From a virus: a DNA stretch of 33,371 nt. Both the position numbers and the translations under genes were made by a program. The DNA is taken from the IMG/VR virus record IMGVR_UViG_3300020173_000030, positions 1 through 33,371 of that record; one strand, 5' to 3'. A model generated the notes under the pieces. The model was not told the origin of the DNA, ran no database searches, and was given only the letters and a program-made list of their open reading frames with translations. Shown here in pieces: positions 10,701 through 17,724 of the stretch. Each line of letters starts with the position of its first letter. Positions within the stretch are counted from its first letter, which is position 1.

Positions 10701-11228
10701 TTAGCTGGTCCTATGGGTTCCTACTTCATAGGAGCTGAACGAGCAGTAGAAGACTTCCAAGAAGGTAGGTACGCACGGGGATTTGAAGGTGTTTTCCCGA
10801 CTGCTGCACGAAATTTAATAAAGACTTGGCGATTCTCTATGGAAGGGGCGCGTAACAGAGATGGAGACCCGATAGACACAGACTTTAGCAGTTGGAATTT
10901 ACTAACGCAGGCTATAGGTTTTATCCCTGCGGATTTGTCTAACACTTATCAACAAAGAGCAGCGGCTAAAGAGTACGAAAATGCAGTACTTAAGCGTAAA
11001 CAAGACATACTAAACGCATACAAACAGGCTAAGTATAGAAGAGACCCTGATGCTATAAGAGAAGCTCAGCGAGAGGCTGCTAACTTTAGAAGGCAGTTCC
11101 CTGCTCTTATGGATGAAAGAACTCTGGAACGTTCGTGGGCGGCAAGTAAAAAGAACAACGAACAAACCAGAGCTGGTATTACGTTTACTAAGAGCTTGCG
11201 CTATAAGACCGACGAATTCTTCGAGTAG
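4719..11228 (+). CDS. Giant polyvalent internal virion protein with metallopeptidase motif, 2169 aa
   Basis: The N-terminus (PDGKLIRFPDDMPRAEIKARI) matches a short domain typical of very large phage proteins thought to enter the cell with the DNA. Residues 300-350 are a helical Ala/Lys/Glu region. Seven Asp-Ala pairs follow near residue 450, then acidic linkers. An Ala-Lys-Pro tract near residue 725-740 resembles histone H1 tails. A zinc-protease motif, HETTH, lies at 1154-1158, with a likely third ligand in the NLQEFAAE segment about 50 residues later. A hydrophobic stretch occurs near 1675-1705 (EFILGSVSSAVVNLTGLIFM), and conserved-looking MPRWMQNDFGRVIWTF lies near 1835. The C-terminus is basic. 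Known relatives are multidomain effectors carried in virions; which domains are active here is unproven. The stop at 11226-11228 abuts the opposing gene. Confidence 0.85.
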   Translation: MPVLQMPDGKLIRFPDDMPRAEIKARIAAAYPGAYAPEVEKKPGLMDLFSEGYERGDVGISAAYRDVLPAVVMSALGDEEYAKEKLAIAEAKRQEEAMRNPAVYGGMEDIQGPGDILPFMAEKTGETAPIIRNIAAATVGGKLLRAGQLGNRLLQGAAVTPVLTSEAFEGIFADTGELAPGVAYGAGIVNTALETIAPLRFLRSFSPSLQKAVVREGLKKAGVPPTVIGRAITGGVRGAITEGLTEGAQQSINIAAENFVGKNPQIFDSEDWRRVAESVVAGAAVGTPLGTVGGAARGSAEGSRIRRENAELEIRQQLEAQAQEAAADKAAKEVADKAAADKIIADQAAALKIPSDPEGLKKWGLTNLGIAPGALILRPDGPLAGKDLTDPAQAAEVKVALQDYLKTATNPEIIKKVKAVIRNLEPEGLVSEPKVKDKVVVDEVKAEADADADADADADADAKVEAGVEVVAGTGVPTGFATQETEARAREEARAKEEAKKKAAEDIREDIPQDKPVWSKELLGFLTNEYDVTEQELAGLNSEQMLDLLADAESDGAVFDGPMVEDTEAGIKEPTIITDETVEQVVAEPAEGAETAEPVTEVVEPVAKTQEDDGIGQLKDPEKALLVYQELGVNEQEGFDLTDEDFDALVREAERQRSFRKPVVGESTAPEARELSDEELNELLANAPDRETSKALLALAENRAAAPEEKPSVKKAAAKAAEKPAAKKPAAKKPAAKKADDKAAEKSSDKKTDDTPESSKNAARLETIRKAAAPREQKDIVSTLANKKVSDNVVFDIEQLKRKAGPKKAVAGKKLTPRQIAVNYFHKFGPAEALAVLVAEANPEYTEPETFAQTEKRVNKKAEFKTDPQRALEWVQKNMSVAVNNAVDRNIKFVEETLENLPINKKNAEGRKTREDSKKSATSLKVDLADTTRKMNTGKGAKIDAKDKKGLPDRVKIKAKTPEEKEEAKKEAKKKADKERRDDEAESLAAKDKDVKAAEKEIPERSEYSKERQDFIDNAPAEYREFYTRRFDEIKLENPKFTPKQINNAIVEQHGDFFNKTPAYVGPELDESAKKNIAEGSIRRAVQSVIAARNARGADKDLTDLIKRLNNKVQMKTAIYVQELTTGGNGSYNPLANEISLSPTTGLNEHTLLHETTHAVVAQPLNNPDLKITKEFTKFFEEIKLELGDAYGGRNLQEFAAEYVGNGEFQALLKQIKAPKSANMFVRILDAILNYLGYTTGSTAYKEAGKLLSKVIDVSNKVKPSLTETLYLGSGNVDSVMQAVEGNLARRTNEQALRTLSKAGVGLKTKAFGASSLYNTATLLGDKLPVSPLITALETKRGFVDKSIDLISKNIQEMAKIERASTRAKKEALNDFAIDARLAGIDIFKPEPTGQAGKEAYKKLVARFNNLDKGNVNNPQGLQLVYKKVREELDRYLQEYVDVITELLPETAASNLMKQFATLEGVTAYVPFTRDKDFWLVYNDITDLDADGNPVEVSISRDSPREIDQEISRLEEQFKASKFSGDFKNVVNPKRHKNINDVKTPKGLPEGRFVTQLITEMRKNGVDEDTIDGVYQQYISMFPAKSIMQQFKKAKNKPGMDRDLITAYANTAIKWSNKLATTQYNPRIEMAIKAIEDTNAKGDSTVEAAKESIVGKKEFLLNPNFNPLAAGLTYASYIEFILGSVSSAVVNLTGLIFMVTPMLGARTTYNDATRALVDAGRVAMNGDTWGTGKYKNLYEQLDNRGLLKHTTAREALERGKTKGKDFSGLQYKVVDLFSIPFSASERYMRATTAIAAFDLAMEFGIPSEGVPANNERAAIDFAAKMTRDAHTGGMAETMPRWMQNDFGRVIWTFKNIVFQQAFVVINSLAMAIANKNLAGGQISPEARRVAIRQVLGTYGLSYALLGAKGMPLVGAMTTLMTMAEKLLRDEDDDEPYNAREQLREVFGQTMYDGMLATLLNIDLSSRAALGNDILWRDDPKSIEDFGYTRTVLFSLAGPMGSYFIGAERAVEDFQEGRYARGFEGVFPTAARNLIKTWRFSMEGARNRDGDPIDTDFSSWNLLTQAIGFIPADLSNTYQQRAAAKEYENAVLKRKQDILNAYKQAKYRRDPDAIREAQREAANFRRQFPALMDERTLERSWAASKKNNEQTRAGITFTKSLRYKTDEFFE
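6061..6102 (+). repeat. Hexanucleotide microsatellite (CTGATG)7
   Basis: Seven perfect copies of CTGATG encode alternating Asp-Ala inside the giant protein. Six-base units change the length of the acidic linker without breaking the frame, so the tract could vary between relatives. Confidence 0.97.
6888..6932 (+). repeat. 15-bp coding repeat, three copies (PAAKK)
   Basis: CCTGCCGCTAAAAAA is repeated three times without interruption at 6888, 6903 and 6918. It encodes PAAKK units like those of histone H1 or bacterial histone-like tails, suggesting nucleic-acid binding by this segment of the giant protein. Confidence 0.95.
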
Positions 11229-11423
11229 TTACACTCGCCAAACACGGATGCCTTGAACCCCGTCTTCTAAAACGATCTTGTGTACGAACTTGTACTTCAG
11301 ACGTTTTAGAGTCGGGGTTATTTCTTTTAGGGCATTCGGTGGATCAAGGCAGGGTATAAAGAAAGAATACCCCACCTTAAAATTTTTCCAGTTTATCTCG
11401 TACCTAACCTTCTCCACCTGCAT
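11229..11423 (-). CDS. Small conserved-looking protein, 64 aa, unknown function
   Basis: The ATG at 11423 overlaps the end of the primase-helicase gene by 20 bases, and the stop touches the stop of the opposing giant gene. The protein reads MQVEKVRYEINWKNFKVG, then a hydrophobic SFFIPCLD segment, a basic helix (LKRLKYKFVHK) and the end GVQGIRVWRV. I recall similar short phage proteins with the RVWRV end, but no function is known to me. An in-frame ATG further upstream would deepen the overlap to 80 bases and is less likely. Most of the coding sequence also forms a hairpin proposed above as the late terminator, so the DNA may serve both strands. Confidence 0.7.
   Translation of the reverse strand: MQVEKVRYEINWKNFKVGYSFFIPCLDPPNALKEITPTLKRLKYKFVHKIVLEDGVQGIRVWRV
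11256..11328 (+). terminator. Candidate long-hairpin terminator of the late operon
   Basis: The arm AACCCCG-TCT-TCTAAAACG (11256-11274) pairs with CGTTTTAGA-GT-CGGGGTT (11302-11319): 9 bp, a small internal loop, then 7 bp. The 27-base loop has its own small GTAC/GTAC stem. The plus-strand arm is followed by the T-rich ATTTCTTTT. It lies 28 bases past the late-operon stop and inside the opposing 64-residue gene. The pairing is directly visible; terminator function is inferred. Confidence 0.55.
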
Positions 11424-14271
11424 CTTCGTCACTCGTAGGTATAAGTGCATCCATGTCCAAGAAGTCTGGATGACTAGCGTCAAATATCAAACACCGTACT
11501 GCCGTGGACATTAAACTACTGCCCTTAGCTAAGCGCTTATTATCTATTTTTAATAGTACACCGTTTTTCTCTAACTGTTTTAAGGTGTCTTTGTAGTTAA
11601 TTTGCAGGTCTACACAGTCATCTTTAAACGTTTTAGCGGTTATAAATAGCCTCTTTGTGTCGGGTTCATACCGCATTAAGAGCGCACCTTTTGGTAGAAG
11701 CTCTGGGAACTTACCGATGTTAGTGCGTTGGTCCACGCCGTCTTCTACTACTAACATGTTGTTATTGTGTCGGTTAATGAAGTCACCTACCACGGTGCTA
11801 GGGTTGCTCACCGGAGCCGTTGTATCTTTGCGCATCTCAAGTACATGCTTTGATATTTCGCTATAGATTTTTCCAATGTTCCACCCTTCTAATAAACCTA
11901 ACCTTTTAGCTATGTAGCCCCCTGCAATGTTTACCGCTAGTACAGCAGACCAATTACGTTCCCTCTGACTAAGGCGAAGCTCTTTATCAATCTTGGCTTG
12001 CACCTTAAATATAAGGTCCTTTACTTCTTCTAGGTTGCTTATTACATACTGCATATAAACTTCCCCAGCTACTCCGTAGTTACTATTCAACATGTGATCT
12101 AGTATGTCCTTCCCTTCTTGAGTAGAGATAATAGGTTCTGCCGTGTAAGGAACTTTAAATTCTAGTAGACGCATCATCTCGCCATCAGGGTTATTTTTAA
12201 GTACGCCAAGCTTTTCGTAGAACGACGCATTAGAACTTGCTATGGAGATTGTCCTCCACGTTATGCTGTTCTCCCGAAGCTCGTTTGCACTAGCCTTTGC
12301 TTTATCTTTACCCCTACCTTGTGAGTAAGCATACAGCGTTCTCGATGCGTCAGCCGGACTCATGTTGGTTATCTCGTCCATGGTGTTAACTATGTTATTC
12401 AAGAAACCAATCTTCAATATCTTTCCGACATCGGTATCGTCAGGCGTGCCAAGCAGCATTTCAGGATCACCGAATATGCTATTAGCCATACGCAAGATTG
12501 TTGTCTTGCCCGTGCCTGAGTCGGAGTGGATAAAGTTTATTACCGCACCCTTTTGCCCAGTAAACTTTAGTAGTGGGGCGCCAAAACCAGACAATGCACC
12601 AAACGCCTGCACTTCGAGTCCTTCCCTACTATACAGCTCGAAAACTTCTTTCCACCTTTCCAATGAGCCTTTCGGCTGGAAGTAAGGAACCATATTAGCA
12701 ATGGCGCTAGCAGGGGGGCTATGGTAAGTATCCGTAGCTTTTATTTCCCTGTCGCCTACAATAAATACGCTGTCGTTATCAGCCCATCCAAATTGCGATC
12801 TCATAATCTGTGCCTTGTTCACATGTTGAAGCTCTCTAATAAAAGCCAACAAGTACTCCGTTATATACTTATGGCGCGTCTCGTTGCCGACTACGCCGTA
12901 CTTAGCTAGTTCTTTACGCAGCTCACCACGCTCGGTAAGCTTTGTGTTAGATACTACAAATTCCTTTACACCGTCTTTTGGTAAGTGGTGCTTGAGCACT
13001 GCGACGAACCCAACTATGGGGTCTTCCATGAGCTTAACTACGTACAAATCATTGTCGTATACGAGCTTAGGTTTAGAAGCTTCGTCTTCGTCGTCGCCGT
13101 TTTCTCCTTCTTTGTATATACCCCCGTTAGCACCTCGGAAGTAACCATCAGGGAGAGTAGGTATCTTGTGCTCTTCTACCAGTTCGCCTTCTACAGCAAC
13201 CGTGACCGTAGAGCTTTTGGCCCTAGCAATGACACGACCCAGAGATATAGGACTTTTAATCTTTTCTCTGTGCGGGCAACCCTCACACCCGCCGGGGTTA
13301 TTTATCTCAAACTCGACACAACTATGCGGGCCTTTTATGCCCAGTACTTTTTTCTCTACTAGCGCATAGTCGTAGTCTGGGTGCCCTTCAGACAGCTTGT
13401 GTATCGCTGTGTCTCGGTCAGAACAAAACTTAGCAACGGAGAGAGCATCGAACCAACGTGGTTCTGCGAGGGTAGCCCTGTCGGTGTAGCAGGCTGCGAG
13501 TTGATTGCACCCTTCTCCTTTACCAGTTAACTGCATGATCTTAGAGAACACGGAGTCGTTGTTTTGCATTAACGCTTTGCCCATGGCGGACATAGGTCGC
13601 CTAGGCTTTACTGTTTCCCCTTGTGATACCCCTACAATATCTCGGATAACACCGAAGGGAATGGGGTCTACTACGCTTATAAGCTTAACCGGCTTTGGCT
13701 CTACCCCGTCAGCGTCTCCTTTGAAGTTAAAAGAGTTGAGTGGACGTAACACCCTAGCAGACTCAAATACCTTAGTGTCTATATAGAACTCTTTATCTAT
13801 GCAGAGCTGCCTAAGTCTTTTAGCTACCAGTGTCCACTCATCCCTAGGCACGTCCTCAGCCAAAGGCCAATAAGCGTGCAGCCCGTTACCCGAGTTAACC
13901 AGCATTGGCTTCGGTAGTCCGACGTCTAAACAAAACTTACGTAGTGCTACTAGTCCGTCTTGTTGTGTTTCGTACCCACTTGGCCTGCCAGTTTTTTCGT
14001 CCGCAAAGGACTTGTTTGGTCCACAGTCTATGTCTACCCAATATGACTTGAGAGACTCGACGTTATCTTGTGTACGGCTCTTACCGTTTTCAAACTTTGC
14101 CAAAGCAAAGAATACGCACCATCTATCTGCTACATATTTTTCTATCTCGGCGTCTAGTTCCTCTCTGGTTTCCACCATAAACTGACGCGTTGTAGTCTTA
14201 TCTTTGACCGCAAGAAAACCGTACCACCCACCCGCAGGGCGTACTAGGTCTATGAGGTCTGCGTTTTCCAT
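11404..14271 (-). CDS. AEP-type primase fused to DUF927-like helicase
   Basis: Residues 50-200 have primase-polymerase features: WVDID (Asp80, Asp82), SGNGLHAYW with His132, and YID with Asp165, followed by an arginine-rich VLRPLNSFNFK. Cys318, Cys329, Cys332 and His334 make a probable zinc knuckle. The C-terminal half resembles DUF927 helicases, with RSQFGWADNDSVFIVG near 491-506, Walker A HSDSGTGKTT at 582-591, Walker B-like NTMDE at 629-633 and a polar SIASSN sensor near 676-681. Together these would make primers and unwind DNA at the phage fork. The start ATG at 14271 lies 4 bases after the regulator gene's stop, with GGAG 10 bases upstream. The assignment rests on motifs and is fairly secure for both halves. 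Confidence 0.87.
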   Translation of the reverse strand: MENADLIDLVRPAGGWYGFLAVKDKTTTRQFMVETREELDAEIEKYVADRWCVFFALAKFENGKSRTQDNVESLKSYWVDIDCGPNKSFADEKTGRPSGYETQQDGLVALRKFCLDVGLPKPMLVNSGNGLHAYWPLAEDVPRDEWTLVAKRLRQLCIDKEFYIDTKVFESARVLRPLNSFNFKGDADGVEPKPVKLISVVDPIPFGVIRDIVGVSQGETVKPRRPMSAMGKALMQNNDSVFSKIMQLTGKGEGCNQLAACYTDRATLAEPRWFDALSVAKFCSDRDTAIHKLSEGHPDYDYALVEKKVLGIKGPHSCVEFEINNPGGCEGCPHREKIKSPISLGRVIARAKSSTVTVAVEGELVEEHKIPTLPDGYFRGANGGIYKEGENGDDEDEASKPKLVYDNDLYVVKLMEDPIVGFVAVLKHHLPKDGVKEFVVSNTKLTERGELRKELAKYGVVGNETRHKYITEYLLAFIRELQHVNKAQIMRSQFGWADNDSVFIVGDREIKATDTYHSPPASAIANMVPYFQPKGSLERWKEVFELYSREGLEVQAFGALSGFGAPLLKFTGQKGAVINFIHSDSGTGKTTILRMANSIFGDPEMLLGTPDDTDVGKILKIGFLNNIVNTMDEITNMSPADASRTLYAYSQGRGKDKAKASANELRENSITWRTISIASSNASFYEKLGVLKNNPDGEMMRLLEFKVPYTAEPIISTQEGKDILDHMLNSNYGVAGEVYMQYVISNLEEVKDLIFKVQAKIDKELRLSQRERNWSAVLAVNIAGGYIAKRLGLLEGWNIGKIYSEISKHVLEMRKDTTAPVSNPSTVVGDFINRHNNNMLVVEDGVDQRTNIGKFPELLPKGALLMRYEPDTKRLFITAKTFKDDCVDLQINYKDTLKQLEKNGVLLKIDNKRLAKGSSLMSTAVRCLIFDASHPDFLDMDALIPTSDEDAGGEG

Positions 14272-14275
14272 TAGG

Positions 14276-14509
14276 CTATTGCTCCAACTTCGCTATGAAT
14301 TTTTCTATCTTCATTGCTACTGGGGCTTTAGGATTGGAAACTCCTGCAAACCAGTTATAGACGGCTTGACGGCTGACATCTAATTTCTTAGCCACTTCGG
14401 CAACGGGCACATCGTGTTTGATGCACACCGCGCCAAAGTAAACGCCAAGAAGCTTTTTGTCGGCAGCCTTATTTAACTCCATAAGTTTTAGGCTATATCC
14501 GTAACTCAT
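14276..14509 (-). CDS. Cro/CI-like helix-turn-helix regulator, 77 aa
   Basis: Residues 34-60 (VPVAEVAKKLDVSRQAVYNW) form a clear helix-turn-helix of the XRE/Cro type with the recognition helix SRQAVYNWF. The rest is a short helical frame, and the length is that of a single-domain regulator. Its start overlaps the upstream stop (TAATG), and it sits between the putative ssDNA-binding protein and the primase. It may repress one of the minus-strand promoters or bind the dispersed palindromes, but nothing in the window proves the target. A role as a replication accessory protein is an alternative. Confidence 0.82.
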   Translation of the reverse strand: MSYGYSLKLMELNKAADKKLLGVYFGAVCIKHDVPVAEVAKKLDVSRQAVYNWFAGVSNPKAPVAMKIEKFIAKLEQ

Positions 14510-15414
14510 TAGGCGTCTTCACTCCCCCACTCGTCAATAATAGATGCTAGCGGGTCTTCGCTTTCAGCCGCAGGAGTTTCTTCTTCCTTCTTCTTAGTGC
14601 GCTTTACTGGCTCCGCTACTTCTTCCTCTTCAGGTTCTTCGGAACGCGTGACTACAGGTGCAGGCTTATCAAGCTTTGGAGTTTTGCTTACTCCATCAGT
14701 CTGCGCAGCAGTGAGCTTAGTGTACATCTCGGTCTCAGGGCGTTCTTGTGCCGTTAAAACTAGCGCATACTCTGCATCGCTGACCTCGCGTACTGGAGAG
14801 AATACTAGCTCCATAGTTTCTGCGTTGCTGTCGAAGCTTATGTTAGTTACAACGAGGTCAGGTGACATGCCGTTATTTACGAGGAACTTAACGTAACTTT
14901 CAAAAGGGTGGATGTTGCCAGTGCCTTTACCGAACAGAGATTTTGCTGGGATGTTAAACTGGTACACTGTGCCAGACTCATCACCCTCAAGCATTAAAGA
15001 AACTCGGCGTTGGTAGCGACAAGCTTTACCGCCATTATCACTCGAGCCTTTTATGTTTCTAGGGCAGTCTGCGCAGTTACCATGCTGTGGGTCGGATGCA
15101 CCTGCTTCAGGCTTGTCGCCGTTGTTTGACCAGCAGTTAGGTAGCGTAGCTTCTTTGTTGGGGTCGAACTTTTCCTTGTAGTAGATGCGAGAGACATTAG
15201 TCAGCATGCCAACAACAATAGCATTGAACTCACCTCGGATAGCGTTACCAACTTGCTCTCCGTTAACCATCTTCTTAAACGTGCCGTTGATGTTAGCCTG
15301 AATGCGGCGGTTGCTTACTGTAGAAGTAGTGGCAAGCTTTTGTGCCAAGGCGCTTTGGCGGCGCTCTGTAGACACGCCGGTTTGTCCTGTAAAAATTGAA
15401 ACATTGTTACTCAT
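14509..15414 (-). CDS. Putative ssDNA-binding replication protein with zinc-type cysteines
   Basis: This 301-residue protein starts at ATG 15414 behind AGGAAATCTTATA. Residues 40-215 look like a beta-rich core with Cys94, Cys114, Cys117 and Cys132, a spacing compatible with one metal site. Residues 215-285 are charged and probably disordered (EEPEEEEVAEP, KRTKKKEEE). The protein ends in an acidic, hydrophobic tail (DPLASIIDEWGSEDA) like the partner-binding tails of SSB proteins. Its position beside the primase, helicase and nuclease genes supports a ssDNA-binding or replication-loading role. I see no diagnostic OB-fold motif, so the name is inferred from tail, cysteines and context. Confidence 0.6.
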   Translation of the reverse strand: MSNNVSIFTGQTGVSTERRQSALAQKLATTSTVSNRRIQANINGTFKKMVNGEQVGNAIRGEFNAIVVGMLTNVSRIYYKEKFDPNKEATLPNCWSNNGDKPEAGASDPQHGNCADCPRNIKGSSDNGGKACRYQRRVSLMLEGDESGTVYQFNIPAKSLFGKGTGNIHPFESYVKFLVNNGMSPDLVVTNISFDSNAETMELVFSPVREVSDAEYALVLTAQERPETEMYTKLTAAQTDGVSKTPKLDKPAPVVTRSEEPEEEEVAEPVKRTKKKEEETPAAESEDPLASIIDEWGSEDA

Positions 15415-15425
15415 TATAAGATTTC

Positions 15426-15815
15426 CTATTTCTTAGTTGGTTTACGTATAGAGACAGCATACTTACGGTCTGATTGCAGTCCGATAGGCAGTGCGTCGGG
15501 GTTTTCTTCGAGAAACTCTTTCATGTGGGCGTTATGAATTCGTTTCTCTAGTAGATGATAAGCATCGTTTTCTGCGATGAACTTATACATTTGGTCCCAA
15601 TCGCTAGTCCAGTAGGAGGAATAAACCCTGCGGGTCAGCGTACCAAAGGGAGTCTTTATGCTATCTATATCTTCTTTGGAACATAGGTCTAGCATGCTGG
15701 CACTAACGAGTGCCTGTTTTTCTTTTAGTGCTTTTATCTCGTCTTCTTTTGCTTGGATGGCTTCGCGTAGCTTTATGTACGCTGCCACCATCTTTCCTGC
15801 GGTTTTGTCTTCCAT
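15426..15815 (-). CDS. Coiled-coil phage protein, 129 aa, unknown function
   Basis: The ATG at 15815 is preceded by AAGGAAGGAGCA, and a promoter lies just upstream. Residues 8-50 form a charged coiled coil (KLREAIQAKEDEIKALKEKQ). This is followed by SIKTPFGTLTRRVYSSYW and a mixed C-terminal domain ending in a basic tail. Proteins with a coiled coil followed by a K-T-x-x-G-T motif are common beside phage helicase and exonuclease genes. The coiled coil gives a faint resemblance to Gam-like nuclease inhibitors, but I would not assign that function. As the first gene after the promoter it should be well expressed with the ssDNA-binding protein. Confidence 0.8.
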   Translation of the reverse strand: MEDKTAGKMVAAYIKLREAIQAKEDEIKALKEKQALVSASMLDLCSKEDIDSIKTPFGTLTRRVYSSYWTSDWDQMYKFIAENDAYHLLEKRIHNAHMKEFLEENPDALPIGLQSDRKYAVSIRKPTKK

Positions 15816-15845
15816 TGCTCCTTCCTTCCAATAAGGGGGATAGAG

Positions 15846-15873
15846 AGAATACCATTTGGATAGACAATGTCAA
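15846..15873 (-). promoter_or_regulatory. Sigma70-like promoter P3, TTGACA-N16-TATTCT
   Basis: On the minus strand a perfect -35 TTGACA (15873-15868) is followed after 16 bases by TATTCT (15851-15846). It lies directly downstream of the SNF2 helicase stop and would start RNA near 15839, about 24 bases before the ATG of the coiled-coil gene. The -35 continues as TTGACATTGTC, the same extension as in P1. Confidence 0.65.
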
Positions 15874-15876
15874 CAG

Positions 15877-17427
15877 TTATTCTATTTCTTTTCTATAAAG
15901 TTCTACAATCTTGTTGTGGTTAAGAACATTGTTTTTCAGCATCGCGTACAGCCTAGCCTCAACCTCACTACCTTGTATGTGCACGATGGTCATACTGTGC
16001 TTTTGCCCCGGCCTGTCTATACGGGCATTGGCTTGCAAGTAAGTTTCTACGCTAGTTACAGGGGCGTACCAAATTATAGTATCCGCCGCTGTCAGGGTAA
16101 GTCCGTGCGATGCAGCTTGTGGTTGTATGATAAGTACTTGCGGGTCAGCTTTGGTTTGGAAGTCTTTGAAAATTTTACTGCGGTTGTTTAACGTAACCTT
16201 ACCCGAGATGATTTCCGACGGTATTTTGTTCTTGTTTAGAAAGTCCTTTAGCAAATCTATCGTGTGCGTAAAAGGAACAAAAACCAATACTTTATGCGGA
16301 GCTTCGTTGATAACCTCAAGTACTACGTTAAGTCTATTCTTCACATCGAACTGCACAACTTCTCTATCGTCCGAGTAGACCGCACCTCCTGATATTTGCA
16401 GCAACTTATTCAAGTTAGTAGCGGCGTTTACAGAAGTTATCTGCTCACCTGCTGCCTGCATAGTCATTTGTTTTTTAAGGAGTTTATAATACTTTTCTTG
16501 CTGCGCAGTAAGCGGGGCTTCTCTTTCTACAGAAACAACAGACGGCAGGTCTAAGCATTGATCTTTCTCAAACCTAATTGCAGGCTGTAATACTTTATGC
16601 ACGATCTTGTCCGCATTAGGCTTAGGACGCCATATGTGCTGCGCCACCTTATACATGACTGCATCACGGTAGGGAGTGTAATACTTAGGTACTCGGTGTG
16701 GGCTTACTAACTTAGCTAAGCCGTAGGCATCTAGAGGAGATTGCGCTGCCGGTGTACCAGTTAGCATCCACAACCTGTCGATTCCTTTGCACAAATCCCG
16801 CATTACTTTCCATCTATTGGTTTGCGAGTTCTTGTATGCGTTAGCCTCGTCCACTACGATGAGATCGAAGTTGCCTCGCAAGATCGTGTCTTTCACCACG
16901 GCAACACCGTCGAAGTTTATTACGACAAACTCAGAACCGGCGTTAATTATCTTCTCTCTTGTAGTAGAGGAGCCGTGTGCAACTGAACAACTACGGTGCA
17001 TGGCGAACTTAAATAAGTCTTCTTGCCAAGCGGACTTCATAATAGAAAGCGGGCATACGACAAGCACGCGTTTCACCAAGCCCAGTTTCATTAGGTAATC
17101 TACCGCCCAGATAACCGATGCCGTCTTTCCCGTACCTGCCTCGTTAAAGCAGAACGCTTTCTTGTACAGGCTTAGGAATGATGCGGTTTCTTTCTGGTGG
17201 TCAAAAGGCGTTAGCTTGCCAGTCCATTCGTAGTCTCTAAGCATAGGAGACGGCACTTCTTTAGCGCCTAACTCAGCAAGAGCAGAAGCTTCTTCATACT
17301 GCCACTTAACCGCTAGCTCTACAAAACCGTCTTTTTCACCGACTCGTTTGCAGTTCTTTATTTTATCCGTGACTAACTCTGGGCGCCGAGTCTTGAGAAC
17401 TAGCGCCTTATCTTTAACTATTCTCAT
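15877..17427 (-). CDS. SNF2/DEAD-like ATP-dependent helicase
   Basis: The 516-residue protein carries the superfamily 2 motifs in order: FDHQKE at 75-80, Walker A EAGTGKT at 96-102, VVDEAN at 191-196, LTGTPA at 222-227, ASHGLTLT at 439-446 and QANARIDRPGQ at 465-475. The last is the motif VI arginine pair typical of SNF2 enzymes. The length matches compact phage SNF2 proteins without extra targeting domains. It probably remodels DNA or displaces proteins during replication or recombination. The start ATG overlaps the preceding stop (ATGA) and lacks a good ribosome binding site, so translation is probably coupled. It is grouped with PD-(D/E)XK and primase genes. Confidence 0.93.
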   Translation of the reverse strand: MRIVKDKALVLKTRRPELVTDKIKNCKRVGEKDGFVELAVKWQYEEASALAELGAKEVPSPMLRDYEWTGKLTPFDHQKETASFLSLYKKAFCFNEAGTGKTASVIWAVDYLMKLGLVKRVLVVCPLSIMKSAWQEDLFKFAMHRSCSVAHGSSTTREKIINAGSEFVVINFDGVAVVKDTILRGNFDLIVVDEANAYKNSQTNRWKVMRDLCKGIDRLWMLTGTPAAQSPLDAYGLAKLVSPHRVPKYYTPYRDAVMYKVAQHIWRPKPNADKIVHKVLQPAIRFEKDQCLDLPSVVSVEREAPLTAQQEKYYKLLKKQMTMQAAGEQITSVNAATNLNKLLQISGGAVYSDDREVVQFDVKNRLNVVLEVINEAPHKVLVFVPFTHTIDLLKDFLNKNKIPSEIISGKVTLNNRSKIFKDFQTKADPQVLIIQPQAASHGLTLTAADTIIWYAPVTSVETYLQANARIDRPGQKHSMTIVHIQGSEVEARLYAMLKNNVLNHNKIVELYRKEIE

Positions 17428-17723
17428 GCTTTAGACGTCTTCTTGCGCTCACGCTTACTGGTTTCAGATACAAGGTTGCCCTTGGAATCTCGCTTGAAGG
17501 AACGGTTGCGGCTTGCTGTCTCTACCTTAGTGCCGTCAGAGTTTTTACCGCCCTTGTCCATAGCTTTAGTATGCGCTACGTCCTTGCCGTCACCTTTACT
17601 TACTTTACCTTCTCGCTCGGCTTTGCGACGGGCGGCATTGCGTTGAGCGCGTTTCTTCTTTTGCTCTTCGGTGCCTTGGTAGTTTTCATACTCGGATTTG
17701 TAATTTCGTTTACTCTTAGTCAT
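17424..17723 (-). CDS. Small basic protein, HNH-like remnant, 99 aa
   Basis: I start this gene at ATG 17723, which follows AGGAAA at good spacing; an upstream alternative would overlap the previous gene. The protein is strongly basic: KRNYKSEYENYQGTEEQKKK, then RAQRNAARRKAEREGK, then KGDGKDVAHTKAMDKGGKNS and SRNRSF. The order of a histidine after D-V, a GG-x-N-S turn and an S-x-NRS end is like small phage HNH proteins, but the usual paired Asp-His is altered to Ala-His. It may bind DNA without cutting it. Its position between the RecB-like nuclease and SNF2 helicase supports a DNA-linked role. Confidence 0.75.
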   Translation of the reverse strand: MTKSKRNYKSEYENYQGTEEQKKKRAQRNAARRKAEREGKVSKGDGKDVAHTKAMDKGGKNSDGTKVETASRNRSFKRDSKGNLVSETSKRERKKTSKA

Positions 17724-17724
17724 A

